A DNA stretch of 64,000 nucleotides from Sphaerochaeta sp. UBA5849 (GCA_002432715.1 DJGJ01000049.1:23187-87186), one strand, 5' to 3'. Positions 34,828 through 44,042 are shown, counted from the first letter of the stretch. The notes: generated from the letters alone by a model not told the origin. Numbers and translations: made by a program.

Positions 34828-36738
34828 CTACAAGTTTGAGGTGAACGTCCCCAGAACCCGTACCGAAAGACAGAGCTCCGACAGTTCAGCCAACGCAACA
34901 TCGAAGGCACCGCTTTCCCCGAGTTCGGTCTCGACGAAGAACGAATACTCCCAAGGCTTTCCGGGTATCGGACGGCTCTCCAGCTTCTTCATGTTCAGGC
35001 CATGCTTGGTCAAGACCAACAAGGCGGAAAACAGGGAGCCTGGACGATCGGGAACAGTGAACCGCAGTGAGGCGCGGTTTACGGCCGAAGTCGACCGGAA
35101 GACTGCGCTGCGCTCCTCACGGCAGATGATATAGAAGCGGGTATAGTTGCGGGGATTGCTTTCAATGCCTTCCGCCAGGATCTCCATTCCGTACACCTTT
35201 GCAGCCGGAGCTCCGGCGATGGCGGCCTTGGTGGGATCCTTTGCCTCCTTGACATAGGCTACCGCACCGGCGGTATCGAAGAAGGGGATGGCCTGGGCAT
35301 GGGACATTTCATGCTGCAGATACTCGGTACACTGTGCCAATCCTTGCGGATGGGAGTAGATCTCCCTGATATTCTCCTTCTTTGAACCGGGAAGTCCGAT
35401 GAGATTGTGGATAATCCTGATCTGCTGTTCCCCCACCACCTGGATGGCCTGATGCCGGTCAAGCAAATCCAGATTCTCATAGATGGTGCCGCCAAGCGTG
35501 TTTTCCAGAGGAATCATGCCATAGGAGGCCCTGCCCTGCAGTACCGCCTCGAACACATCGGGGAAGGACTTGCAAGGAAGGACATCGGTGGACTCGCCAA
35601 ACGCCCTGCGGATGGCGAGCTCGCTGTACGCTCCACGCTCTCCTTGGAAGGCAACAACCAACTGATCGGTTGCAACTGAAGGCCCCTTGCCCAGGCTGAG
35701 GGTTTCAGGCAGAATGCGAGGGATGCGCTCCAAGGATTTGCCGACAACCGCACTGAGAGCCTGCAGGTCGCGCATCAGTTTCTCAAACTGGGAGGGATAC
35801 AGGGACTGGGGACCGTCGCTGAGTGCTTTTTCAGGATTATCATGCACCTCGACGATCAAGCCGGAGGCTCCGCCGGCGATCAAGGCAAGACTCATCGGGC
35901 TTACCATATCCCTCAGGCCCGTTGCATGGCTGGGATCCCCGATGACCGGAAGATGGGTCATTTTTTGTACAACGGGTATGGCCGATACATCCAGGGTGTT
36001 GCGGGTGGCCCGCTCATAGGTGCGGATGCCGCGTTCGCACAATACAACCTGGTCGGTTCCACTGGCCATCAGGTATTCGGCTGCCATCAGCCACTCCTCG
36101 ATCGTGGCGCAAAGGCCCCGTTTGAGCAGTACCGGCATGCCGGTCTTCCCGACCGCCTTGAGCAGTTCAAAATTCTGCATGTTCCTTGCACCAATCTGGA
36201 ACATGTCGATGTACTTGGTCATCATGGGAGCATCGGAAGGATTGACGATTTCTGTGGTAACCGGCATGCCGTACTTCTCCCCCGCTTCCTTGAGGTACTT
36301 CAAACCCTCTTCCCCCAACCCTTGGAAGGCATAGGGACTGGTTCGGGGCTTGAAGGCACCGCCGCGAAGAATCACGGCTCCTGCTTCCCGAACCGAGGCG
36401 GCAATGCTCATGATCTGCTGTCGCGACTCGACCGCGCAGGGACCGGCAATGATTGCAATACGATTTCCGCCGATCTTCACCTTGCCGACGGTAACAATGG
36501 TATCCTCTTTTTTCAACTCACGCGAAGCAAGTTTATACGGTTTGCTGATGGGTACGACACTGGCCACTCCCTCAAGCAACTCAACTTCACGAATATCGAG
36601 GGTGCTCCGGCCGACTGCACCGAAGACAGTCTCTTCCTGCCCAATGATTTCCTTGACGGTGTAGCCTTTTCCCATCAGAAAGGACCTGATCGACTCTTTC
36701 TGCAGTTCGCTGATTTGTTTTTTCAGTACGATTATCAT
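34828..36738 (-). CDS. DAHP synthase (type I-beta) fused to prephenate dehydratase
   Basis: A 636-residue bifunctional protein. Residues 1-70 are a ferredoxin-like (ACT-like) regulatory domain as in Thermotoga DAHP synthase. About 90-340 is the DAHP synthase barrel (IAGPCAVES; LRGGAFKPRTSPYAF; DPSHATG). About 360-545 is prephenate dehydratase (AFQGERGAYSE; GMIPLENTLGGTI; NYTRFYII). About 555-636 is a C-terminal ACT domain (PDRPGSLF; LESRPIPG). It joins the first committed shikimate step with the phenylalanine branch, so phenylalanine could regulate both ends in one chain. It has no Shine-Dalgarno and a -10-like box 6 nt before the ATG. Confidence 0.93.
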   Translation of the reverse strand: MIIVLKKQISELQKESIRSFLMGKGYTVKEIIGQEETVFGAVGRSTLDIREVELLEGVASVVPISKPYKLASRELKKEDTIVTVGKVKIGGNRIAIIAGPCAVESRQQIMSIAASVREAGAVILRGGAFKPRTSPYAFQGLGEEGLKYLKEAGEKYGMPVTTEIVNPSDAPMMTKYIDMFQIGARNMQNFELLKAVGKTGMPVLLKRGLCATIEEWLMAAEYLMASGTDQVVLCERGIRTYERATRNTLDVSAIPVVQKMTHLPVIGDPSHATGLRDMVSPMSLALIAGGASGLIVEVHDNPEKALSDGPQSLYPSQFEKLMRDLQALSAVVGKSLERIPRILPETLSLGKGPSVATDQLVVAFQGERGAYSELAIRRAFGESTDVLPCKSFPDVFEAVLQGRASYGMIPLENTLGGTIYENLDLLDRHQAIQVVGEQQIRIIHNLIGLPGSKKENIREIYSHPQGLAQCTEYLQHEMSHAQAIPFFDTAGAVAYVKEAKDPTKAAIAGAPAAKVYGMEILAEGIESNPRNYTRFYIICREERSAVFRSTSAVNRASLRFTVPDRPGSLFSALLVLTKHGLNMKKLESRPIPGKPWEYSFFVETELGESGAFDVALAELSELCLSVRVLGTFTSNL

Positions 36739-36744
36739 GAAAAT

Positions 36745-36773
36745 ACGCTAGAGCGTAACCATAAAAAGGTCAA
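36745..36773 (-). promoter_or_regulatory. Promoter of the DAHP synthase fusion gene, predicted leaderless
   Basis: On the minus strand TTGACC (36768-36773), 17-bp spacer and TAGCGT (36745-36750), then 6 nt to ATG 36738. No Shine-Dalgarno is present. Confidence 0.55.
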
Positions 36774-36816
36774 GGGAGCGTTGCTTTTTTTGCTCTGGCA
36801 TGGTAGGTGATTGCAC

Positions 36817-37479
36817 ATGGATGAACACTATTGGGATGACCTGTTTGCACAATTCAGAGAAGCCATCGAGAAGGAGGGGCAACTACTGCCCTCGGTCTCG
36901 ATTATCGCCGAGCGGGAGAACGACCCATTCCACGTGCTGATCGCAACCCTCATCTCACTCAGAACCAAGGATGAGGTCACCCTTGCAGCGAGCCAACGGC
37001 TCTTTGCCCTGGCCGGCGATCCCTATGCCATGGCCGGCCTCTCCGAAGAGGCCATCGAGCAGGCCATCCATCCTGCCGGGTTCTATAAAACAAAGGCAAG
37101 AAACATCCGCCTGATTTCAGAAATCCTGATAGCACAGTACAATGGCAGGGTACCCGACACACGGGAGCAGCTGCTTGCACTGCCGGGCGTGGGCATAAAG
37201 ACCGCGAATCTCACCTTGAATCTAGGGTATCAAATTGATGCAATTTGTGTGGACTGTCATGTACACCAGATTGCCAACCGCCTGGGCTGGGTCGAGACAA
37301 AAACACCCGAGCAGACCGAAATTGCCTTGCAGCATGTCATGCCCAGGCGTTTCTGGATACCGCTGAATGAACTCTTGGTACGCTTCGGCCAGCTGATCTG
37401 CACACCGGTCAGCCCTTTCTGCAGCAAATGCCCACAGGCCGAACGCTGTCCCAAAATCGGTGTAGTGCGCAGCCGCTAA
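36817..37479 (+). CDS. nth: Endonuclease III
   Basis: A 220-residue DNA glycosylase/AP lyase for oxidised pyrimidines. The helix-hairpin-helix LPGVGIKTAN holds catalytic Lys128, and Asp146 lies in VDCHVHQ; their 18-residue spacing equals that of E. coli Nth. The C-terminal cysteines (C-x6-C-x2-C-x5-C in CTPVSPFCSKCPQAERC) bind a [4Fe-4S] cluster. ATG 36817 is 6-7 nt after AGGTGA and is preferred over the TTG at 36811. It overlaps the convergent metF by 4 bp. Confidence 0.95.
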   Translation: MDEHYWDDLFAQFREAIEKEGQLLPSVSIIAERENDPFHVLIATLISLRTKDEVTLAASQRLFALAGDPYAMAGLSEEAIEQAIHPAGFYKTKARNIRLISEILIAQYNGRVPDTREQLLALPGVGIKTANLTLNLGYQIDAICVDCHVHQIANRLGWVETKTPEQTEIALQHVMPRRFWIPLNELLVRFGQLICTPVSPFCSKCPQAERCPKIGVVRSR

Positions 37480-38429
37480 TAACAGGAGCGAACGACGCTT
37501 GCAACCGACTCCGCCTTGCCAAGCGTGTAGAAATGCACAGACGGTGCTCCATGGGCAAGCAGGTCCTTCGTCTGAAGCGTGCACCAATGCACCCCGATCT
37601 CACGAATCTCAGCAAGCTTGGTGGCTTTGGTCAGCTGCTCGACCAACTCGGAGGGGAAATCGACATGGAAGGTTTGGGGAATGGTGGCCAAATCCCGTTT
37701 GCTTCCAATTGGTTTGAGTCCCGGGATGATGGGAACGGTAATGCCGGCCTTTCTGCAGGCATCGACGAACCGGTAATACACCGCATTATCGAAAAACATC
37801 TGGGTCACAATATAGTGGGCTCCTGAGTCCACCTTGTGCTTGAGCATTTCAATATCTCGTTCAAGGTTTGGTGCTTCGGCATGCTTTTCGGGATAGCCTG
37901 CAACTCCTATACAGAAATGGGTCTTCCGGGCATTTTGCAAATTCTGGTCCAAGTACCTGCCCATATTCAAGTCATTGATCTGGCTTACCAACTCGCTGGA
38001 GTGCTCATACCCTCCCTTGACCGGGACAAACCGCTTCTCCCCGTTTGGCGGATCTCCACGAAGGGCAAGCACGTTCTCAATCCCCAGGAAGTTCAGTTCA
38101 ACCAAGGCATCCTCAAGCTGATCTTGGTCCATGCCCCCGCAGATCAGGTGGGCCACCACCGGGATGTTGAAGGTATACTGGATCAAGGCGGAGAGGGCGA
38201 TGGTTCCCGGTCTCTTCCTGACAGTCCTGCGTTCCAAAAGACCATCAGGGCGTTCAAGGTAGACCACCTCCTGCTGATGGTTGGTGACATTGATGTACGC
38301 AGGCTCGAACTGGGAGAGCTGGCGCACAGTTTCCAACAGCGTCTGGGCATCACCACCCTTGAGGGGAGGTACCAGTTCGAAGGTAAACAGGGGGCGCTTG
38401 GCCTGTCGGAGTATGTCGATTACTTGCAT
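37476..38429 (-). CDS. metF: Methylenetetrahydrofolate reductase
   Basis: A 317-residue flavoprotein barrel reducing 5,10-methylene- to 5-methyl-tetrahydrofolate, the methyl donor for MetH. It shows FELVPPLKGG with the catalytic glutamate, the HLICGGM motif, NVLALRGDPP and the FFDNAVYYRF segment. ATG 38429 comes 4 bp after the metH stop with GAGG just before it; an open frame extending to 38465 overlaps metH and is not used. It is the last gene of the methionine block. Confidence 0.94.
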   Translation of the reverse strand: MQVIDILRQAKRPLFTFELVPPLKGGDAQTLLETVRQLSQFEPAYINVTNHQQEVVYLERPDGLLERRTVRKRPGTIALSALIQYTFNIPVVAHLICGGMDQDQLEDALVELNFLGIENVLALRGDPPNGEKRFVPVKGGYEHSSELVSQINDLNMGRYLDQNLQNARKTHFCIGVAGYPEKHAEAPNLERDIEMLKHKVDSGAHYIVTQMFFDNAVYYRFVDACRKAGITVPIIPGLKPIGSKRDLATIPQTFHVDFPSELVEQLTKATKLAEIREIGVHWCTLQTKDLLAHGAPSVHFYTLGKAESVASVVRSCY

Positions 38430-38433
38430 GGCC

Positions 38434-41400
38434 TCAGTATTCCATACCACCAAGCAGTGTGGCAAGCGCCTCGATCGTTACCCCTTTTCTCTTTGCATAG
38501 AGGGCTTTTTGCTCTTCACTGACCTGTTGCACGCCAAAGTAACGAAGATGCTCCCCGCCGATGAGCATTCCACACACCGATGAGGGAGGATCCATGGCAA
38601 AGCTTTCGGTCAGTCGGACCTGGATGTTGGCTGTCGCATCCAGCAGGGAGAACAGCGTTTGTTTCTCGCTGTGATCACTCCAGGACGGGTAACCGGGAGC
38701 CGGTCGGATGAAAGAGAGGTCGTCCTCCGTCCACAACTGCTGCAGCTGAATCTGGGCCTGCTCCGCCAACACCTCGGCTAGCCGGTCGGCCAGCAGTTTG
38801 AGAGAGAGCAACTGCATGGTCTTTCCCTCAACTTCCAATCGCTTCAGATACCGGTCCAGGGTGAGGGAGGAAGTGGCGACAAACAGACCCACCGTATCAT
38901 CGGGTGCAATATAGTCTGCGAGACACAAACCGCTTTGCTCATCGCGGAGGAAGTAGAAGCAGGCATCACCTACCTTGACCTGCAAGCGGTCGCTGGAAGC
39001 GGGAAACAAGCCGTAGACGATTTTACATCCTGCTTCGAAGAGGCTGATGATTTCAGGCTCGCCAAGCAGGGCTTTCCCTTCGGCAATGAGGTTCTTCCCC
39101 TCCAGGCTGTCATAAGGCACCTTCCAGGCCGAGCAGTACATGCGCCAATTGATGCCGGATGCCAAATCCTTCAGGCTGAAGTCGGTTTTAGTGAATACGC
39201 CGTAGACCTTGGCTTTGGTGCCCTGCTGCTTCTGGCCTCTCTTGAGCAGGGCCTCTGCGTAGAAGGATTGGCTCTGTTTTGGCCCCCGATGCTCTTCCCT
39301 CAGTTGCTGATAGACAGCTTGTACAGTACGTTTATAGGCTTTCCCATCCGGGCCTACCACCTGTTTTGCGGCCAAGGCCATGGCCGATGCATCCTTGGTT
39401 TGAATTACCGCCTCGGAGTAGAGGACGGAGAGCTTGACCGCCGTATGCAGTTCACTGGTGGTCGCACCCCCAACAAATATGGGAATGGAGGAACCCTTCT
39501 CTTCAAACAGCTTGATGACATTCTCCATCTCCTTCAGAGAAGGTGTGATCAGGGCGCTCAGCCCGACCAAGTCTGCCTTGTGACTTACGGCAGCTTCCCA
39601 GATGACCTGGGGAGGAACCATCACCCCGAGGTCGATCACAATGAAGCCATTGCAGCGAAGAATCAGATTGACGATGTTCTTGCCGATATCATGCACATCG
39701 CCCTTGACAGTGGCCATCACGGCAACCGGCCGTTTTTGACTGCTTGAATCAAGAGCATTCTGTTGCAAATATTCAGCTATCCTCGGTTGGAGGATATCAA
39801 CAGCTAGTTTCATTGTGCGTGCACTTCGTACTACCTGGGGGAGGAACAGCTTGCCCAGCCCGAAGAGCCGGCCTACTTCCTTCATGCCGTCCATCAGAGG
39901 CCCTTCCACCAACGAAAGGGGATTCTCGCCCTCAAGCTCCTGCAGGTCCTGCTCCAAGTATGCATGGTCTCCTGCAAGAACGGCGTCGAAGAGACGTTCG
40001 GCGGCACTTCGCCGGCTGCGGTCGGCTCTCTGCTGCGGCGGCGTCTCATCCTCTTGCACTTCAAGGGCGAGAGCAATCAGGTTCGCCCGGTTTTGTGACA
40101 AGTCCTCATCCTCTGCAAGCAGGGCTTTCTCTATGACCGAGCGTGTTTTCTCGTCCAAGCTCTCCGGCTTGACAAGAGTTGCCGGATTGATGATCGCCAT
40201 ATCCAGGTCTGCAAGGGAGAGCAGCACTGCATGCATCGCTGTTCGGATCGCCTCATTTCCGCGAAAGGAGAAACTGAGATTCGACACCCCGCCGCTTGTG
40301 TGGCAAAGCGGATACCTCGCTTTCAAGGTCCGGGTGGCGAGAATGAAATCACGGGCATAGGTGTCATGCTCTTCAATTCCGGTGGCAATCGACAGGACAT
40401 TCGCATCGAAGATGATGTCCTGTTCCCTGATGCCTGCATTGACAAGCAAGGCATGGCTGCGTTCGGCTATCGCCATTTTTCTCTCATAGGTGGCAGCCTG
40501 TCCCTCTTCATCAAAGAGCATCACCACCATGGCATGTCCGTACCGGGCAATCTGCCTGGCATGCCTGATGAAGCTTTCTTCGCCTTCCTTCAGGCTGATG
40601 GAGTTTACAATCCCCCTGCCCTGCACCTCGCCAAGGGCCTCTTCGATTACCGACCAGTCGGAGGAGTCGATCATGATTGAAGCCTTGCTCACCGAGGGAT
40701 CGCCGGCGATATGGCGCAAGAACGAGCGCATGCCCGCTTTTGCATCGAGCATGGATGCATCCATGCAGACATCCAACACCCGGGCTCCCTGAGCTACTTG
40801 CCGGCGGGCGATGGCCAGGGCCTCCTCCCACTTCTCTTCTTTGATCAAGCGGGCGAATTTGCGCGATCCTGCAACGTTCGTACGTTCACCGATCACCAGC
40901 AGTTCGTTGGGTTTTACCTCTATCGAATCAAGACCGCTCAGCATCAAAGAAGTGGAGGGTTCGTGCCTGCTTCTGGGAACTGCCTTGTGGCAGGCCCGGG
41001 CCAAGGCGGCTATATGAGAAGGGGTGGTGCCACAACATCCGCCAAGGATGTTGAGTCTGCCCTGTTGCAAAACCCCTGCAAGTTGGTCTGCCATCGTATC
41101 GGGAGCAAGGGTGTAGACACCCTCCTTGTCGGGAAACCCTGCGTTGGGATGGGCGCTGACATAGAAAGGACAGATTGCATCAAGCTCCTCGATGAGGGGG
41201 AGCATTTGTTCGGGGCCTGTCGAGCAGTTCAACCCCAAGCTGAAAAGGGGAAACGGACTGAGGCTGGTTACAAAGGCCTCAAGCGTCTGGCCGCTGAGCG
41301 TTCGCCGGCTCTGGTCGCTGAAGGTGACGCTGACCATGATCGGGATGGTTTTGCCCTCCTCGGCCATGGCATCGAGGCAGGCAAGGATGGCACTCTTGGC

Positions 41401-41943
41401 AGCAAGCGTATCAAATACGGTTTCAATCAGAAGCAGATCCACGCCTCCCTGAACCAAGGCCCGCGCCTGCTCTCGATACATCGAAAAGAAATCCGAAAAA
41501 TCACTCTGCCGGTAGGCGGGGTCTTCCACCTTCGGGGAGAAGGAAAGGGATCGGTTGGTCGGCCCGAGGACCCCGGCAACGAAGGCGTAACCATCATTTG
41601 CGGCCTCGAAATCGGCAGCCGCTTCACGCGCAATTTCACAGGCAGCCTGGTTGATGGTTTGCACCTGGTCCTGCAGGCCATACTCAGCCAGATTGAAGGC
41701 ATTGGCGCAGAAGGTATTGGTCTCGATAATGTCGGAACCTGCCTCGAGGTATTGCCGATGAATCGCATATATGACATCACCACGGGTGAGATTGATCACC
41801 TCGTTGCATCCATAGGCGGCAAGATCCTCAAGCGTATAGTCTTCGACGGTCAAGCCCTGGCTTTGGATCATGGTTCCCATCGCCCCGTCAAGCAATACAA
41901 CACGCTCAGAGAGCAGTCTTTTCAGGTATTCCGTTCGGTTCAT
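38434..41943 (-). CDS. metH: Cobalamin-dependent methionine synthase
   Basis: A full-length 1169-residue MetH. In order: homocysteine domain with zinc cysteines (GLNCSTGPEQ and GGCCGTTPSH), pterin-binding domain (LVIGERTNVAGS onward), cap and cobalamin domain with lower ligand His751 in DVHDIGKNI, and the C-terminal AdoMet reactivation domain (RPAPGYPSWSDH). It transfers a methyl group from methyl-tetrahydrofolate to homocysteine. ATG 41943 is 10 nt after GGAGGG; the open frame further upstream has no support. It follows the HcyBio/NIL pair and precedes metF. Confidence 0.96.
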   Translation of the reverse strand: MNRTEYLKRLLSERVVLLDGAMGTMIQSQGLTVEDYTLEDLAAYGCNEVINLTRGDVIYAIHRQYLEAGSDIIETNTFCANAFNLAEYGLQDQVQTINQAACEIAREAAADFEAANDGYAFVAGVLGPTNRSLSFSPKVEDPAYRQSDFSDFFSMYREQARALVQGGVDLLLIETVFDTLAAKSAILACLDAMAEEGKTIPIMVSVTFSDQSRRTLSGQTLEAFVTSLSPFPLFSLGLNCSTGPEQMLPLIEELDAICPFYVSAHPNAGFPDKEGVYTLAPDTMADQLAGVLQQGRLNILGGCCGTTPSHIAALARACHKAVPRSRHEPSTSLMLSGLDSIEVKPNELLVIGERTNVAGSRKFARLIKEEKWEEALAIARRQVAQGARVLDVCMDASMLDAKAGMRSFLRHIAGDPSVSKASIMIDSSDWSVIEEALGEVQGRGIVNSISLKEGEESFIRHARQIARYGHAMVVMLFDEEGQAATYERKMAIAERSHALLVNAGIREQDIIFDANVLSIATGIEEHDTYARDFILATRTLKARYPLCHTSGGVSNLSFSFRGNEAIRTAMHAVLLSLADLDMAIINPATLVKPESLDEKTRSVIEKALLAEDEDLSQNRANLIALALEVQEDETPPQQRADRSRRSAAERLFDAVLAGDHAYLEQDLQELEGENPLSLVEGPLMDGMKEVGRLFGLGKLFLPQVVRSARTMKLAVDILQPRIAEYLQQNALDSSSQKRPVAVMATVKGDVHDIGKNIVNLILRCNGFIVIDLGVMVPPQVIWEAAVSHKADLVGLSALITPSLKEMENVIKLFEEKGSSIPIFVGGATTSELHTAVKLSVLYSEAVIQTKDASAMALAAKQVVGPDGKAYKRTVQAVYQQLREEHRGPKQSQSFYAEALLKRGQKQQGTKAKVYGVFTKTDFSLKDLASGINWRMYCSAWKVPYDSLEGKNLIAEGKALLGEPEIISLFEAGCKIVYGLFPASSDRLQVKVGDACFYFLRDEQSGLCLADYIAPDDTVGLFVATSSLTLDRYLKRLEVEGKTMQLLSLKLLADRLAEVLAEQAQIQLQQLWTEDDLSFIRPAPGYPSWSDHSEKQTLFSLLDATANIQVRLTESFAMDPPSSVCGMLIGGEHLRYFGVQQVSEEQKALYAKRKGVTIEALATLLGGMEY

Positions 41944-42062
41944 TGCAGTATATCCCTCCAAAGGCTGTGGATACTCGGTTCGATGGTCCAAAACCAATTG
42001 ATTACTTACTACTATCGGGCATCCTCCCAATGTAGGACATCAATCTATACATTGGTGTTGTC
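41944..42062 (-). promoter_or_regulatory. metH leader region with an 8-bp hairpin
   Basis: The 119-bp gap between the NIL-ferredoxin gene and metH contains a perfect 8-bp stem (CCAATGTA/TACATTGG, 42027-42055) with a 13-nt loop. It has no U-tract and does not match SAM or cobalamin riboswitch cores that I know. It may be a processing or translational control element; no clear promoter is visible. Confidence 0.4.
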
Positions 42063-42476
42063 TTACGCTTCCCGCTCATGGGAAACCTCGAAGAGGCGCA
42101 GCGGGCAGGCTTGGGTGCACAATCCGCACACTACGCAGAGCGAAACATCGAAGACCAACTTTGCCTCGCTGTTCATCCTCAGCGCCCTTGGCGAACAGAC
42201 TGCGGTGCAAGCGCCGCAGTGGATGCAGCCTTCCTCCCGAAAGAGCAGTTCCTTGACCATTTCGGAGACGATGACACCGGCATCAGAGAGGTAGATTACA
42301 CTGGCATCGAGGTTCTGCTCGGTTCCGGAAAGCTCAACAATGAGCTTGCCTCCCCGACCACTGGCGACATCGGCATTGAGAATGTTGATGTCCACATCGT
42401 AGGTGCGGGCAAGTTTGCTGACAATCGGCTGCTCCACCAAGGTGGGAGAGAAGCGTAAGGCATAGCGTCGTTTCAT
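42063..42476 (-). CDS. NIL-domain ferredoxin, partner of HcyBio
   Basis: A 137-residue protein with an N-terminal NIL domain (about 1-75, the small ACT-like fold also found in methionine ABC importers) and a C-terminal ferredoxin domain. The two cluster motifs are CIHCGACTAVCSP and CVVCGLCTQACP, giving two [4Fe-4S] clusters. In Methanosarcina acetivorans the equivalent protein (MA1822) acts with a DUF39 protein in homocysteine formation. Its start overlaps the HcyBio stop (ATGA), so they are translated together. Confidence 0.93.
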   Translation of the reverse strand: MKRRYALRFSPTLVEQPIVSKLARTYDVDINILNADVASGRGGKLIVELSGTEQNLDASVIYLSDAGVIVSEMVKELLFREEGCIHCGACTAVCSPRALRMNSEAKLVFDVSLCVVCGLCTQACPLRLFEVSHEREA

Positions 42477-43633
42477 TGCTCACCTCCTTCACGGGGAACC
42501 AAGGGTTTGACAAAGCTGTCCTTGGGGAACATCTGTACCGGTTCGGTAAGGAAGAACCGTTTCTCACGAATCCATCGGCCCAGCAGCTCGGCGATCTCCC
42601 GTGCCTTTGCAAGCGAAGAAAGAGGAGCAGTCCTGACTTGTTTGCCGTCAGGGAGGGTGACACTGCCGCTTGCAAGCTCGGCATAGGAGACGGTCCCCAC
42701 CGCCGGGTGATTCTCTTGTCCATAGTCGAGGATGGTGGTCTCGATCTGGTCGTTGGAGATGCTCAGATGCTTGGCCATCCTCTCGTCCAGAACCGGGATG
42801 GGAATCCCGATGCCGACAAAAAGGGATACACCGTACTTCTCATAGTAAGCCGACCTGATGTAGTCGGCTGACATCTGCTTTGCATCACCGATTACCGCCA
42901 GGGTGGCTCCCGGGAGCTTGGGAATCCCAAACTCATTGCGCTCCCGCCTGGTGTTGAACTGAGTGCCGTTCCAAACCACATACCCTTCGGTACCACCGAG
43001 GAAAATACGGGTTCCAAGGCCGATGGTCCGTAAAAACGGGTCGTTGAGCAGGGGGCTGAGTTCTCCGCTGGTGGAGTAGGTGATATTGCTGTAGCGGGGA
43101 AGAAGGCTTCCCATATACGTGTATTTGATCCGATTGGTGCTGTTCGTAGCTGCAGCGTAGTTCTGGTAGGCGTTGCGGGGATTGAACAGGTAGAACTCGT
43201 TGACCGTCTCCTTGTTGATCCAGGTGTCGATTTCCTTGGTCGGATAACAATCGGTTCCCTTGCCCCTGGCATGCAGACGCACATCCTTGCCGCGAATGAG
43301 ATCCTCGATGACATTGGCCCCGCCATAGGTTGGATCGAATTTTGATTCGCTGGTTGCTCCGATATAGGTATCGACTGCAGCAAGTCCTTCATAGGCACTC
43401 ACCCCGTTGATGGAGATCTCCTCCATCCTGATGCCCGGAGACCAATGTCCGAAATTGATGATTGCCCCCGAGGAGCACATCGGACCGAATGTGGCTGTGG
43501 TGACCACATCCACTTCCTGGGCCAGCTCAGCCAAGCTCTTTTCTTTTGCCATTTTGGTAAAGACCTCGGCTGTAACCACCACCGCCTTACCTGTTTTGAT
43601 CTTCTCATTGATCTGGGCAATCGTTTTTGCCAT
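42473..43633 (-). CDS. Homocysteine biosynthesis protein (HcyBio, DUF39)
   Basis: A 386-residue DUF39 protein beginning MAKTIAQINEKIKTGKAVVV, with FGPMCSSGAI (Cys53) and GKGTDCYPTKE (Cys129) as prominent cysteine sites and the long GLGTRIFLGGTEGYVVW segment typical of the family. Unlike the Methanosarcina protein MA1821 it has no C-terminal CBS domains. MA1821 with MA1822 is linked to sulfur insertion into an aspartate-semialdehyde-derived precursor to give homocysteine without free O-acyl-homoserine. AGAGGAG precedes ATG 43633. Position next to metH and metF strongly supports a methionine role. Confidence 0.92.
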   Translation of the reverse strand: MAKTIAQINEKIKTGKAVVVTAEVFTKMAKEKSLAELAQEVDVVTTATFGPMCSSGAIINFGHWSPGIRMEEISINGVSAYEGLAAVDTYIGATSESKFDPTYGGANVIEDLIRGKDVRLHARGKGTDCYPTKEIDTWINKETVNEFYLFNPRNAYQNYAAATNSTNRIKYTYMGSLLPRYSNITYSTSGELSPLLNDPFLRTIGLGTRIFLGGTEGYVVWNGTQFNTRRERNEFGIPKLPGATLAVIGDAKQMSADYIRSAYYEKYGVSLFVGIGIPIPVLDERMAKHLSISNDQIETTILDYGQENHPAVGTVSYAELASGSVTLPDGKQVRTAPLSSLAKAREIAELLGRWIREKRFFLTEPVQMFPKDSFVKPLVPREGGEQ

Positions 43634-43643
43634 AGAAGCTCCT

Positions 43644-43976
43644 CTATTCGTTGAACTCGACCCCCTCAAGGGTCAAGACCGGGATTAAATGATAGGCTGG
43701 GACCTCGTAGGGATGGCTGTCCAAGAGGGCTTGGACCGCTTGGGCGGCATGCTCTTCATCGACAACCAATTCTAAACGCCACTGTGGCACTTGTTCAAGC
43801 GTTCCCACCTGCCCAAGGAAGGGAGAACTTCCGGCAAGGGGCCGCCATTGTCCGGTTCCCAGGGTTTGGAAGCAACATCGGTCGTAAGCGCCCATGGTAC
43901 CGGCCCCTGCATTGAAAACAGCTTCCTTGACCACCTCCAGATGCGACTGGGGAACATAGAAAACCATCACGTACAT
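43644..43976 (-). CDS. YqfO/NIF3-associated CutA-like domain protein
   Basis: A 110-residue stand-alone domain of the type inserted in YqfO/NIF3 proteins: YVMVFYVPQSHLEVVKEAVF at the start, GAGTMGAYDRCCF in the middle and a C-terminal SHPYEVPAYHL motif. Its biochemical role is unknown; it may bind metal or a small ligand. ATG 43976 is 9 nt after GGGAGG. It is the first gene of the HcyBio operon and divergent from pth. Confidence 0.8.
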   Translation of the reverse strand: MYVMVFYVPQSHLEVVKEAVFNAGAGTMGAYDRCCFQTLGTGQWRPLAGSSPFLGQVGTLEQVPQWRLELVVDEEHAAQAVQALLDSHPYEVPAYHLIPVLTLEGVEFNE

Positions 43977-43978
43977 CG

Positions 43979-44007
43979 TTGCATGCCTCCCGTATTGCCC
44001 GTATGAT
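43979..44007 (+). promoter_or_regulatory. pth promoter, predicted leaderless start
   Basis: TTGCAT (43979-43984), 17-bp spacer and TATGAT (44002-44007), then 6 nt to ATG 44014. No Shine-Dalgarno precedes pth. Confidence 0.65.
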
Positions 44008-44013
44008 ACGGCT

Positions 44014-44042
44014 ATGGTAAAGCTTCTGGTATTTCTGGGCAA
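44014..44042 (-). promoter_or_regulatory. Candidate promoter of the YqfO-like/HcyBio operon
   Basis: On the minus strand TTGCCC (44037-44042), 17-bp spacer and TACCAT (44014-44019), about 38 bp before the ATG at 43976. It lies inside the pth start, so the two divergent transcripts would overlap. Confidence 0.4.

Noticed and set aside
41944..42062. Possible SAM riboswitch ahead of metH
   Set aside because: Only one simple 8-bp stem with no terminator; the multi-helix core of known SAM riboswitches is not seen.
40711..42294. 527-codon open frame antisense to metH
   Set aside because: MetH motifs are intact on the other strand; the antisense frame is explained by biased third positions.
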